This document shows positions 1-11,370 of a DNA stretch of 64,000 nucleotides, piece by piece; within the stretch, counting starts at the first letter, position 1; every line of letters starts with the position of its first letter. Below the pieces are notes generated by a model. The model was not told where the DNA came from. It saw only the letters and a list, made by a program, of their open reading frames with translations, and made no database searches. Both the position numbers and the translations under genes were made by a program. The DNA comes from Paraburkholderia aromaticivorans (GTDB taxonomy: Bacteria; Pseudomonadota; Gammaproteobacteria; Burkholderiales; Burkholderiaceae). The DNA is taken from NCBI RefSeq assembly GCF_002278075.1, contig NZ_CP022990.1, forward strand, positions 2,170,001 to 2,234,000, given 5' to 3'.

Positions 1-1693
<1,693 letters not shown>

Positions 1694-1697
<4 letters not shown>

Positions 1698-4600
1698 GTC
1701 GCACCTTCCGTTGGGGTTGGGTTGCCAGCGTCTGCGTGATAGTCGCTGTCGGCTTCATCCGGCCGTTCGGCGGGCAGGCCGCCGAGCGGCGCGATGCGCC
1801 AGATCGAGAACGGCTGACCCGACCCGAGCTGGACGTGTTGCCAGCGGCCGTGCCATTCGAAGCGCGCGCCGGTCATCTGATCGGTGAGTTCCAGCGGGCC
1901 ATGATCGTGCAGATTCCATTTCTGGAAAGTCTCCCACGACAATTCGATATCCGCGCCCTGTTCGTTGAACGGGTCGAGATTGATCGCCACGACAATGACG
2001 TTATCGCGTGATTCGGTCGCTTTCTCGAAGACTAGAACGTTGTCGTTGTGCGCGGTCAGGAACGTCAGGCCGAGATGCGTCTGCAGTGCCGGGTTCGCAC
2101 GGCGAATCCGGTTCAGCGCAGTAATCTCGGGGACGATGTTGCCCGGCCGGTTCCAGTCCCACGCACGCAATTGATACTTCTCGGAGTCGAGATATTCCTC
2201 GCTGTTCGGCAGCGCGGCGGCTTCGCATAGCTCGAAACCGCTATATACGCCCCACAAACCGGCCAGCGTCGACGCGAGCGCCGCGCGAATCAGAAAGCCC
2301 GTGCGGCCCTGCGATTGCAAATGCCGCGGGTTGATATCCGGCGTATTGACGAAGAAGTTCGGCCGGTAGGAATCGCGCGCGCCGGTCTGCGTGAGCTCGG
2401 TCATGTACTCGATGAAATCGCGCTTGGTTTCCCGCCACGTGAAGTACGTGTACGACTGCGAGAAGCCGATCTTGCCCAGCCGGTTCATCATGCGCGGCCG
2501 CGTGAAGGCCTCGGCGAGGAAGATCGCATCGGGATAGCGCGCGCGCACGTCGCCGATCACCCACTCCCAGAACGGCAGCGGTTTGGTGTGCGGGTTGTCG
2601 ATGCGGAAAATCCGCACGCCCGCTTCGATCCAGAACAGGAATACGTCGCGCAGTGCGAGCCATAAGTCGGGCTTGGCGTCGTGCGCATAAAAGTCGGGAT
2701 TGACGATGTCCTGATACTTCTTGGGCGGATTCTCCGCGTAGCGCAGCGTGCCGTCGGGGCGCCACGCGAACCACGTTGGATGCTCCTTGAGCCACGGGTG
2801 ATCCGGCGAGCACTGCACCGCGAAGTCGAGCGCGATTTCCAGGCCGTGCTCGTGCGCTGCGGCGAGCATCGCCTTGAAGTCGTCGAGCGTGCCCAACTGG
2901 GGATGCACGGCCGTATGGCCGCCTTCGACCCCGCCGATCGCATACGGGCTGCCGACGTCGCCCGGCTGCGCGGTCAGCGTGTTGTTGCGGCCCTTGCGAT
3001 TCGCCACGCCGATCGGGTGAATCGGCGGGAAATACAGCACGTCGAAGCCCATGTCGCGAATGCGCGGCAGCTTCGTCGTGACATCGGCGAAGGTGCCGTG
3101 GCGCGATTCGTCGTCGCTCATCGAACGCGGGAAGATTTCGTACCAGCTCGCAAAGCGCGCGGCCGTGCGGTCCGCGTCGATCTTGTAGATGACGGGATCG
3201 CGGCTCAGGAATGGCCGATGGCGCGCGGCGGTCATCGCCTTCGCCGTGGTCGGCGCGAGCAGCAGCGCGAGCTTCGCTTCTGCGTCGGCTTTGGTGAATT
3301 CCTTGACGATATGTTCGAGCGGCGCCGTGACCGCGCCTTCCGAGGTTTCCACTTCGGCGAGCACCAGCGCGAACAGATGCGCGGCTTCGTCGAGTTCGAG
3401 TTCGACGGTTTGTCCCGCCTTCAGCTTCTTCTGAATATGCTCGACCAGCGACGCAAAGTCGTCGCGCCAGGCAATCACGGTGAATTCGTGACGGCCCATG
3501 CGTTCGAGCGGAATGCGCGCTTTCCAGATGTCGAGGCCGGCGGGTTGGGCCGGCGTCATTGGCACTTCATGCCATGCGGTTTCGTCGGCGGCGCGCCAGA
3601 TGACGGCGGCAGCGATCTTGTCGTGACCTTCGGCGAAGATCGCGGCGGTGATTTCGGCACGTTCGCCCACGGTGCGCTTGGCCGCAAAGCGGCCGTTATC
3701 GACTGAGGGCGTGACGCTCTCGATCGCCACGCGCGGCGCGTTGATCGCTTCGATCACGGTCTTGCGGCCGCTGCGCTTGCTGTTCGCCTTGTCGATGGGC
3801 GGCGCGAGGCGGATCGGCTTCTCCGTGACCGCGCGGAACAGCCGAACCGCGCCGGGGGCGAGCGCGAACGGCGTGAGCGTGGCGGGCGAAGCGCTCGCGG
3901 CTGCGTCGAGCGGCACGAATCGCGTGAAGTTGCCCGGCACGCCCGCGAGAAAGCGTGCGGGATCGACGCGCACCGGCGCGCCGAGGTCGGGATTGACGGC
4001 GATCAGAACCGCTTCATCGGCCTCGCGCAGGTCGCGTTGGTCGGCGCGCAACAAGACGGCTGCGGGTGCGCCGGGCCCGCTCAGCGGGCGCAGTTCGCCG
4101 TTGGCGTGCAGTGTCTTCGTATTGGCCGCCGCCTGGTTCGCACGCGTGATGTGCTCCGAGAGATCGAATTGCTTCGCCCGCGCAGCGAGGGCGAACTGCG
4201 AAGCATCGCCGCGCGTTTGCGACATCGGCTCGTTGATGCCGTATTCGAAGCCCATCGGCATCATCCAGCCCGTGCCGAGCGCAACGGAGGTGTACAGCGC
4301 GCGCCGGTAAGCCCGTTCGACGATGGCGGCGTCGTGCGCATCGCTCAGCTCGGCGGCGAGGCGGATGCCGTAAGGCGCTTCGGGAAAGGCGATCGGCGCA
4401 CCGATGCGCGCGAGCGCGGCGTGTTCTTCGACCATCCAGCTCGAGCGGAAGTCCCACCAGCGCACCGACGAGAACACACTGTCGAAGCCGGCGCGTTCGA
4501 GGCCCGGCAGATCGCCGCGTGACAGGCCGGGTGTGGCGGCGAGAAAGCGCACCTCGGGATGCTTCGCGCGAACCGCGTCGCCCAATTGCCGCCAGACGGC

Positions 4601-5134
4601 GCCCGGCACGCGGTGCGGCGAGTCGAACCGGAAGCCGCCCACCCCGGCGTCGGCGAGCGCCAGCAACTGCTGGGTCCACCAGCCGACCAATGCGGCGCTG
4701 CTGCGGGCGTCGTCGAAGTTCGCATATGCGACGTTGTCTTCGCGATGCACATGGCGCGGGTCGAGCCGCGCCTCTTCAGACTCGAATGGGTGGAACCAGT
4801 CGGCATGTTCGGCGTACAGGGCGCCATCGGCCGCGATCCGGTCGATCACCAGATCGACCAGCAAGGTCAGGCCGTTCTGGGCGGCGCCGTTCGCGAGCGT
4901 GCGAATCGCCTCAGTGGCGGGCTGCTGGGACTCGAATACGGGATGCAGACGGGCGTGAGTGCCGACCACCTGTCCGTGGCCGGCGCGTCCAGGCTCGAAG
5001 AGGCTGCCGATCAGCGCGTGATCGAAGCCCAGCGCGGCTGCGCGCGCGAACTGCGCAGGCCATGCATCGAGCGGCCCAACCAGAAGTGAATGAAAAAAGT
5101 AGATCCGCGGCGCGTACCCGTTGGGAGATTCCAT
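1694..5134 (-). CDS. glgE: Alpha-1,4-glucan:maltose-1-phosphate maltosyltransferase with extra N-terminal GH13-like domain
   Basis: GlgE transfers maltosyl units from maltose-1-phosphate onto alpha-1,4-glucan. At 1146 residues it is far longer than the usual 650-700. Residues from about 470 to the end form the classical GlgE: an N-terminal beta domain, then GH13 with nucleophile D846 (IFRIDNPHTKP), acid E875 (FLAEAFTRP) and D933 (NTPDINPR). Residues 1 to about 430 are a second GH13-like domain. It keeps a nucleophile-like Asp (D171, GGFRFDSPH), but at the acid position, exactly 29 residues on as in the active half, it has A200 (FLAATPG). That domain therefore looks catalytically dead and may bind glucan; this is inference. 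The ATG at 5134 follows a 471-bp gap, and treS overlaps by 4 bp downstream. Confidence 0.93.
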
Positions 5135-5605
5135 CGATCGTTTCCAGATTCGTCCTGCTGCGGTGTGGATGCAATTGGCATGCGATCACAGCGCTCATTG
5201 GGCTTCCAGAGCCGGATACCGCGCGATGCAAGAAGCGAGGGCGCGTACTGGTCAATGTAGTGCAAAGATCGTCACGCCGCTGGCCAGTAAGGGGTGCTTT
5301 GACGCCAGGCGTCGATTGCACGAGCCGGCCAGATCGATTCGGAAGACGCAGCAAACGCTGTGCCAGTGCGGCTCGCAGAGAGCGGGGGATGGGTGGGCGA
5401 GCGTCCCGCAGTACGCTTTGCAGCAAGATGTGGCGGCAGGCGCGAGGGCGCTCGCGTGTAGCAGCAGCGGGGCGGCCGCGTGTAAAACGGGCGGGCGCCG
5501 CCCGGGATTTACACGCGCGGCGTCACGGGCGGCGCGATTCGCCGCAAAAGGCGGACTTTTATGCGGGGGCAGCGGCGGCTGGAAGCCGCGCTCGAGCCAA
5601 CGGGT
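5135..5605. other. Intergenic region upstream of glgE
   Basis: This 471-bp stretch lies between glgE and the DUF1345 gene, both on the minus strand. Open frames crossing it have no recognisable product and read as random GC-rich sequence. The one clear structure is the nested inverted repeat at 5477-5517, listed separately. The glgE promoter should be here but no convincing -35/-10 pair was seen. Confidence 0.5.
5477..5517. repeat. Nested inverted repeat / strong hairpin upstream of glgE
   Basis: Outer arms CGCGTGTAAA (5477-5486) and TTTACACGCG (5508-5517) are perfectly complementary over 10 bp. They enclose an inner perfect stem GGGCGG (5489-5494) / CCGCCC (5498-5503) with a 3-base loop. 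It lies about 90 bp after the DUF1345 stop and about 345 bp before the glgE start. It could be a terminator for the upstream gene (no T tract follows), an operator, or a cruciform. Confidence 0.6.
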
Positions 5606-6268
5606 TCACGAACCGAGCAGGCCCGCTGCGATATTCACGCACAAGCCCAATACGGCGACGTTGAAATAGAACGACAGCACGGATTGCGCAAGCGCGGCGC
5701 GGCGAATCGAGCGCGAGCGCAACACCACGTCCGAGGTCTGCGAAGCCGCGGCAATGGTGAACGAGAAATACAGGAAGTCCCAGTAATCCGGTTGGAGCGC
5801 CTTGTCGGGAAACAGCAGCGGCGTTTCCGCTGAATCGGGATCGTAGTAAAGACGCGCGTAGTGTTGGGTGAAGATGGTCGGGATCAGAAACCATGCGCCG
5901 AACATCGTGAGTCCGGTCAGCGCGTAGTGCCAGACCGTCGAAGCGCCCGCCGTCCCCTTCGCCGACGCCAGCTCCAGCACGATGGCGGCAATACTCGCAA
6001 TGGTCGCCACGCAGATCACGATGAGCACGACGCCCGCGTTCTCATCGTCGCGACGGGCGGATGCGCGCACGCTTTCTTCATCGGCGATGGCCATGTAGAC
6101 CCAGATCATCGCCAGATAACTCCAGATGGCGGCGTCCCAGCCGGCCAGCACGCGAACCATTGGGCGCGTGTGCGCCGGCAAGGCGAGCGCCGCGATGATG
6201 CCGAGCGCGAGGCCGACCAGCATGCGCGGTCGATTGCGAAGTACCTGCGGAAAATATTTCGTGAGCAT
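5606..6268 (-). CDS. DUF1345 family inner-membrane protein
   Basis: A 220-residue integral membrane protein of unknown function. I chose the ATG at 6268 (MLTKYFPQVLRNRPRM) because the 26 residues upstream are Cys/Thr-rich and unlike a membrane-protein N-terminus. Four to five hydrophobic segments are visible, beginning at about residues 18-35 and 45-62. The family signature near the C-terminus, YWDFLYFSFTIAAASQTSDV, is clear; it resembles the pore segment of two-TM potassium channels, but no selectivity filter is present. The gene is monocistronic, with a 358-bp gap before the divergent FAD-dehydrogenase operon. Confidence 0.85.
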   Translation of the reverse strand: MLTKYFPQVLRNRPRMLVGLALGIIAALALPAHTRPMVRVLAGWDAAIWSYLAMIWVYMAIADEESVRASARRDDENAGVVLIVICVATIASIAAIVLELASAKGTAGASTVWHYALTGLTMFGAWFLIPTIFTQHYARLYYDPDSAETPLLFPDKALQPDYWDFLYFSFTIAAASQTSDVVLRSRSIRRAALAQSVLSFYFNVAVLGLCVNIAAGLLGS

Positions 6269-6626
6269 GGAATGGCGTGCAAGGACTCTCGGTGTGGCGG
6301 ATTCTACCCCCTGCTTCGACGTGCATTTGTCGAATGAGCAAGTCACAGGCTATAGTCTTTCGCAACGTGCTTGCGCGCCGCTTTCAGTTGAAAGGCGATT
6401 GGCAGGCGGCAGATTTTTTTTGCCGTGAATGCCATGCAGTGCGCTCAGCTTCATATGGATGTCATCAGCACAACGTAGCGCGGCTCGCACTGGGTTAAGG
6501 CGGGCTCACTAGACCGCTTAAGCGGCGTCAGACCAGGTTTGGGGTAGAGGAATCGACGTCACACGCAAACGGCATCATGTGAAAGCCGTGTGGCAAGTTG
6601 AGAATGACTCACCATCTGGAGTGCCC
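6269..6626. other. Divergent intergenic region, DUF1345 / FAD-GDH operon
   Basis: This 358-bp gap should hold the promoters for both the DUF1345 gene (minus) and the gamma-alpha-beta dehydrogenase operon (plus). No gene-like frame was seen. A T-run follows the AGATTTTTTTT at about 6410-6421, but without a preceding stem good enough to call a terminator. No operator could be assigned. Confidence 0.4.
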
Positions 6627-7220
6627 ATGACAGATGTTCCCGAGAATAATGATGCGCACCACGAAGTGACGCATCCCGCAGGCTTGTCGCCGTCTGTTTC
6701 GTTTTCAACGTCGCGCAGAGCGTGGGTGCTCGGCGCATGCGCCGCGGCCGCGGCTTTCGCGTTTGCCTGCGCCGGCCGCTCGCTCTCCCTGATCGCCCCG
6801 GCATCGGCCGAGGCGCCCGCCAGCGGAGCGCTCGACGCCTTCCTTGCGCTCTCGCAGCGCCTCACCGGCCGCACCGGCTTCGACGTCGCGCTCGGCAAAC
6901 GCGTCTACGACGCCCTCGCCAGGTCCGACAGTCATTTCACCCCGAACGTCGCCGCGCTCAACACGTGGCTGCGGGGCCACGGCGGCGTGCCGTCCGATAC
7001 CGTGACGCAGGCTTTGCAGGTGGATCAGCCCGCGCTTGCCAAATCCGTGAGCGCGATCATGCGCGCATGGTATCTCGGCCTGGTGGGCGACATGCCTCAC
7101 GTGGATGTGGTCGCTTATGAAAAGGCGTTGATGTTCGACCCCGTCAAGGACGTGCTGACGATTCCGTCCTACTGCCGCGACGTGCCGTTCTACTGGACAA
7201 AGAAACCGGTGAGCGCCTGA
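6627..7220 (+). CDS. FAD-dependent glucose/sorbitol-type dehydrogenase gamma (small, Tat-chaperone) subunit
   Basis: This 197-residue protein is the small subunit of a membrane-bound periplasmic FAD sugar dehydrogenase (FAD-SLDH family). In the related Burkholderia enzyme it folds with the catalytic alpha subunit and carries it across the membrane by its twin-arginine signal. The Tat motif SRRAWVLG is followed by an alanine-rich hydrophobic segment. The ATG at 6627 is preferred over an upstream one because TGGAG lies 6-7 bases before it. It is first in a gamma-alpha-beta operon, with 180 bp to the alpha gene. The substrate (glucose versus another aldose or alcohol) is inferred from synteny and family only. 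Confidence 0.88.
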   Translation: MTDVPENNDAHHEVTHPAGLSPSVSFSTSRRAWVLGACAAAAAFAFACAGRSLSLIAPASAEAPASGALDAFLALSQRLTGRTGFDVALGKRVYDALARSDSHFTPNVAALNTWLRGHGGVPSDTVTQALQVDQPALAKSVSAIMRAWYLGLVGDMPHVDVVAYEKALMFDPVKDVLTIPSYCRDVPFYWTKKPVSA

Positions 7221-7400
7221 ACGTCGTTCCTCTTGCGCGTGCCGCATCGTTCGATCAGATCGTTCGACGCAGCACCGGCACGCGCGTTCAGCAAGCAACG
7301 ATCAGCCAGCACAACCACAGTGCATGGGACCGGGATGAGCGCTGCGCGCGCTCGACAGTTCGAGCGCCAACGCCGGTCGACACAGAAGAAGAGGGCAACA

Positions 7401-9002
7401 ATGGCAAACACGAATTCCGCCGATATCGTCGTGGTCGGTTCGGGCGTGGCAGGCGGACTGGTCGCGCATCAGATGGCGCTGGCCGGCGCGTCGGTGATTC
7501 TGCTCGAAGCCGGGCCGCGTATTCCGCGCTGGCAGATCGTCGAGAACTTTCGCAACTCGGCGGTCAAGAGCGACTTCGCGACGCCTTATCCGTCCACGCC
7601 CTACGCACCGCATCCCGAGTACGCGCCGGCCAACAATTATTTGATCCAGAAGGGCGACTATCCGTACAGCTCGCAGTACCTGCGGCTGGTGGGCGGCACG
7701 AGCTGGCATTGGGCGGCCGCCGCATGGCGGCTGTTGCCGTCGGATTTCCAGTTGCACAAGCTGTACGGCGTGGGGCGCGACTGGCCTTATCCGTATGAAA
7801 CGCTGGAGCCGTGGTATTCGGCGGCGGAAATGCAACTCGGCGTCTCGGGTCCCGGCAATTCCATCGACCTCGGCTCGCCGCGCTCGAAGCCGTACCCGAT
7901 GAGCCAGCTTCCCCTCTCGTACATGGATCAGCGCTTTAGCGACGTGCTCAATGCGCACGGCTTCAAGGTCGTGCCCGAACCGGTGGCGCGCAACAGCCGT
8001 CCTTACGACGCACGGCCCACCTGTTGCGGCAACAACAACTGCATGCCGATCTGCCCGATCGCCGCGATGTACAACGGCGTGGTGCATGCGGAGAAAGCCG
8101 AACAGGCGGGCGCGAAGCTGGTGCCCGAGGCGGTGGTGTACCGCGTCGAAGCGGACAACAAAGGGCTGATTACAGCGGTCCACTACAAGGACCCGAACGG
8201 CAACAGCACGCGCGTGACGGGCAAGCTGTTCGTGCTGGCCGCGAACGGCATCGAAACGCCGAAGCTGATGCTGATGTCGACCTCCGATAAATTCCCGCAC
8301 GGCGTCGGCAACAGTTCCGATCAGGTGGGCCGCAACCTGATGGATCATCCGGGCACGGGCGTCACGTTCCTCGCCAACGAACCGCTGTGGCCCGGACGCG
8401 GGCCGATGGAAATGACCTCGATCGTCAATTTCCGCGACGGCGCGTTCCGCTCCGATTACGCGGCGAAGAAGCTGCATCTGTCGAATGGCGTGCCCACCAT
8501 GGCCGTGACCGCCGCTCTGCTGAAGCAAGGCCTCACCGGCGCTGAGCTCGACCGGCAGATTCGCGACCGCGCGGCGCGCACGCTGACTATCAACAGCTTC
8601 CATGAGCATCTGGCGGAGCCGCGCAATCGCGTGGTGCCTTCGGCGGATCACAAGGATGCGCTCGGCATTCCGCAGCCGGAAATCTACTACTCGATCAACG
8701 ACTACGTGAAGAAAAGCGCGGCCAATACGCACGAACTGTATGGGCAGATCGCCGCGCTATTCGGCGGCGCGGAAATCTCGTTCGACGACACCTTCGCGCC
8801 CAACAACCACATCATGGGCACCACGATCATGGGCGGCGATCCGGCGGATTCGGTCGTCGATGCGGACTGCCGCACGCACGATCACTCCAATCTGTTCATT
8901 GCCAGCAGCGGCGTGATGCCGAGCGCGGCATCGGTGAATTGCACGCTGACGATCGCGGCTTTGTCGCTGAAACTGGCCGACAAGCTCAAGCGTGAGATCT
9001 GA
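7401..9002 (+). CDS. FAD-dependent dehydrogenase alpha subunit (GMC oxidoreductase with 3Fe-4S-type Cys motif)
   Basis: The 533-residue catalytic subunit oxidises a sugar (probably glucose) at C1 in the periplasm and passes electrons to the cytochrome subunit encoded next. The FAD-binding GSGVAG is at residues 13-18, and the C-terminal GMC signature with NHIMGT and the NCTLTIAALSLKLAD end is present. Cys208, Cys209, Cys214 and Cys218 (CCGNNNCMPIC) match the cysteine cluster that holds a 3Fe-4S centre in the B. cepacia FAD-GDH. The ATG at 7401 follows AGAGGG; an in-frame upstream extension is basic and unlike the family. It has no signal of its own, so export depends on the gamma subunit. The beta gene starts 19 bp downstream. 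Confidence 0.92.
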   Translation: MANTNSADIVVVGSGVAGGLVAHQMALAGASVILLEAGPRIPRWQIVENFRNSAVKSDFATPYPSTPYAPHPEYAPANNYLIQKGDYPYSSQYLRLVGGTSWHWAAAAWRLLPSDFQLHKLYGVGRDWPYPYETLEPWYSAAEMQLGVSGPGNSIDLGSPRSKPYPMSQLPLSYMDQRFSDVLNAHGFKVVPEPVARNSRPYDARPTCCGNNNCMPICPIAAMYNGVVHAEKAEQAGAKLVPEAVVYRVEADNKGLITAVHYKDPNGNSTRVTGKLFVLAANGIETPKLMLMSTSDKFPHGVGNSSDQVGRNLMDHPGTGVTFLANEPLWPGRGPMEMTSIVNFRDGAFRSDYAAKKLHLSNGVPTMAVTAALLKQGLTGAELDRQIRDRAARTLTINSFHEHLAEPRNRVVPSADHKDALGIPQPEIYYSINDYVKKSAANTHELYGQIAALFGGAEISFDDTFAPNNHIMGTTIMGGDPADSVVDADCRTHDHSNLFIASSGVMPSAASVNCTLTIAALSLKLADKLKREI

Positions 9003-9021
9003 GCCTGACCGGAGAGCCACA

Positions 9022-10446
9022 ATGACGAAGAACACCTCTCGCGTGCCGCCGGTCGATGCGCTCGTGCAGAAAGCCCGCTGCGGTCATTTCAGGGTCGCGG
9101 CGCTGGCGGCGATCTTTTCGCTGTTCGCGCTATACATGGCGTGGTACGAGGCGCACGGCCCCAGCACGCGGCACAACGACGAATTGCCTATCACGCAGGC
9201 CCACGCGGACGACGCCTCGCAGCCGGCCGATGGCGGCGTCATGCCGGCTGCCGCAGCCGGCGGCGATCTGGCCAAGCGCGGCGAGTATCTCGCGCGCGCC
9301 GGCGATTGCGTGGCCTGCCACACGGCGGACAAAGCGCGGCCCTTCGCTGGCGGGCTGCCGATCAACACGCCGTTCGGCACCATCGTGACGCCGAACATCA
9401 CGCCCGATCCGGACACCGGCATCGGCCAATGGAGCGACGCCGATTTTCTGCGCGCCATGCATGAGGGCATCGGCAAAAGCGGCGAGCACTTGTATCCGGC
9501 TTTCCCGTACGCGGAGTACACCAAGGTCACCGATCAGGATGTGCTGGCCATTCGCGCCTATCTGAATACGCTCACGCCGATCCACTATTCGCCGCCCGGC
9601 AACAGCCTGAAATTCCCGTTCAATCAGCGCTGGCTGATGGTGTTCTGGAATCTGTTCAATTTCACCGAGGGCCGCTTCGTGCCCGATCCCAAACAAAGCG
9701 CGCAGTGGAATCGCGGCGCTTATCTGGTGCAAGGGCTCGCGCATTGCGAGGAATGTCATACGCCGCGCAACTTCACGCAGGGTTTGAAGTCGAGTTCGCG
9801 TTTCTCCGGCGCGGTGCAGGCCGGCTGGCATGCATACAACATCACGTCCGACAAGAACAGCGGCGTGGGCAACTGGAGTGACGACGAACTGGTGTCGTAT
9901 CTGTCGACCGGCGCGGCGCCGGGCCGGTCCAACGCGGCGGGTCCGATGGCCGAAGTGGTGACCGACAGCACCCAATACCTGAGGCGCGAAGATCTCGGCT
10001 CGATCGTCGCGTATCTGCGCGCGGTGCCGCCGATCAGCGGCGGCGAATCGCGCCCGCGCGACCAGTGGGGCAATCCCGCCGACGACGTCACGGCACTGCG
10101 CGGTACCGCCATCCATGCCGTGAACGGCGCGCAACTGTTCGTCGCCAACTGTGCGAGCTGCCATAGCTGGACAGGGCAGGGCGTGGGCGCGAGCGCGCCG
10201 GGGGCGTATCCGTCGCTGATTCACAACTCGGCGGTGGGCGCGAGCGATGCGAATAATCTGGCGCTGGTGATTCTGCACGGCGTCAGTCGCACGACGAAAC
10301 AGGCGGATGTGCTGATGCCGGCATTCGGCAACGAGCTCACCGACGACCAGGTGGCCGCCGTCACGAACTATGTGACCAGACAGTTCGGCAATCCACAATC
10401 CTCCGTGACCGCCGATCAGGTTGCCAAACTGCGTACTCAGCAATAG
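9022..10446 (+). CDS. FAD-dependent dehydrogenase beta subunit, triheme cytochrome c
   Basis: This 474-residue membrane-anchored cytochrome takes electrons from the alpha subunit to the quinone pool or a terminal oxidase. Three c-type heme sites are visible: CVACH (96-100), CEECH (242-246) and CASCH (377-381). One N-terminal membrane segment lies at about residues 24-42. The ATG at 9022 has GGAG in good position and sits 19 bp after the alpha stop, completing the gamma-alpha-beta operon. The architecture equals the cytochrome subunits of alcohol, gluconate and glucose dehydrogenases; only the neighbours favour the FAD-GDH role. Confidence 0.92.
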   Translation: MTKNTSRVPPVDALVQKARCGHFRVAALAAIFSLFALYMAWYEAHGPSTRHNDELPITQAHADDASQPADGGVMPAAAAGGDLAKRGEYLARAGDCVACHTADKARPFAGGLPINTPFGTIVTPNITPDPDTGIGQWSDADFLRAMHEGIGKSGEHLYPAFPYAEYTKVTDQDVLAIRAYLNTLTPIHYSPPGNSLKFPFNQRWLMVFWNLFNFTEGRFVPDPKQSAQWNRGAYLVQGLAHCEECHTPRNFTQGLKSSSRFSGAVQAGWHAYNITSDKNSGVGNWSDDELVSYLSTGAAPGRSNAAGPMAEVVTDSTQYLRREDLGSIVAYLRAVPPISGGESRPRDQWGNPADDVTALRGTAIHAVNGAQLFVANCASCHSWTGQGVGASAPGAYPSLIHNSAVGASDANNLALVILHGVSRTTKQADVLMPAFGNELTDDQVAAVTNYVTRQFGNPQSSVTADQVAKLRTQQ

Positions 10447-10570
10447 TGACCGCGCAGAGGGCGAATTTCCGGTAAGACTGGCCGGGAATACGCCAGTTTT
10501 GCGTCGATTTTCGTCGTTCTCGCTCGCCATGGCGGCAGGATACGATGGGCAGCGCGCATTCACGTCCCAC

Positions 10571-11329
10571 ATGCCGCATTATCATGAAGCCATGGCTTCC
10601 GTACTCGTCAATTCCGTTGAGCATCACCCGGCCAACCGGGGCGGGCGCGACTTCGTGGTCGGCGACCTGCATGGCTGCGTCGATGCATTGCGCTATCTGC
10701 TGCGCGTGATCACATTCGACCCTGCACGCGACCGGCTCTTTTCGGTCGGCGATCTGGTGGATCGCGGCGAGCATTCCGAGCTCGCGTTGACCCTGCTCGA
10801 CAAGCCCTGGTTTTTCGCCGTGCTGGGCAATCACGAAGACATGCTGTGCGCCGTTGCCGATGGACGCTTGCGGCGTCAGTCGTGGTATGGAATCGGCGGC
10901 CTGTGGGCGTTGCGGTTATCCGACGAGCGCTTGCAACATTACGCGGAGCTCGTGCGCGGGTTGCCGCTTGCGCGCGTGGTCGGCAGCGGCAAGGAGCGCT
11001 TCAACGTGCTGCATGGGGAATTCTTCGGCACGGACGCCGAACTGGACGCAGGAAATTTCTCCACCGAAACCCGCCAGCAATTGCTGTGGGGACGCGATCT
11101 GGCGTTGGGCAACGGCGATCCGCAACGGCAGCGCGGTCTATCGCTGACCTATTGCGGCCACACGCCGATGCGTGACATCAAGCAGGTGGGCTCGCAGGTG
11201 TTCATCGACACCGGCGCGTTCGGGCCGGACGGCAAGCTGACGATCGTCGAGCCGCTGGCATTGCGGCGCTGGTCGATCTCGGTCGAAGAGGCGCGCGCGG
11301 ACGGGGCGGCGGCGCTGGCGTTGCCGTGA
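10571..11329 (+). CDS. Metallophosphoesterase, serine/threonine-phosphatase or diadenosine-tetraphosphatase type
   Basis: A cytoplasmic dimetal phosphoesterase of the PPP-like/ApaH-like family. The three metal-binding motifs are GDLHGC, GDLVDRG and GNHE in the first 100 residues. Two starts are plausible: 10571 (MPHYHEAMAS) and 10592 (MASVLVNS); neither has a good Shine-Dalgarno. The longest frame would begin inside the cytochrome gene and is unlikely. I keep 10571, giving 252 residues. The substrate (phosphoprotein or Ap4A) cannot be told from sequence. The gene appears monocistronic, 124 bp after the dehydrogenase operon. Confidence 0.82.
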   Translation: MPHYHEAMASVLVNSVEHHPANRGGRDFVVGDLHGCVDALRYLLRVITFDPARDRLFSVGDLVDRGEHSELALTLLDKPWFFAVLGNHEDMLCAVADGRLRRQSWYGIGGLWALRLSDERLQHYAELVRGLPLARVVGSGKERFNVLHGEFFGTDAELDAGNFSTETRQQLLWGRDLALGNGDPQRQRGLSLTYCGHTPMRDIKQVGSQVFIDTGAFGPDGKLTIVEPLALRRWSISVEEARADGAAALALP

Positions 11330-11370
11330 CGCTGCCTTGACGGCTCGCGCCGGTGCGCCGGCTGGTCGGC

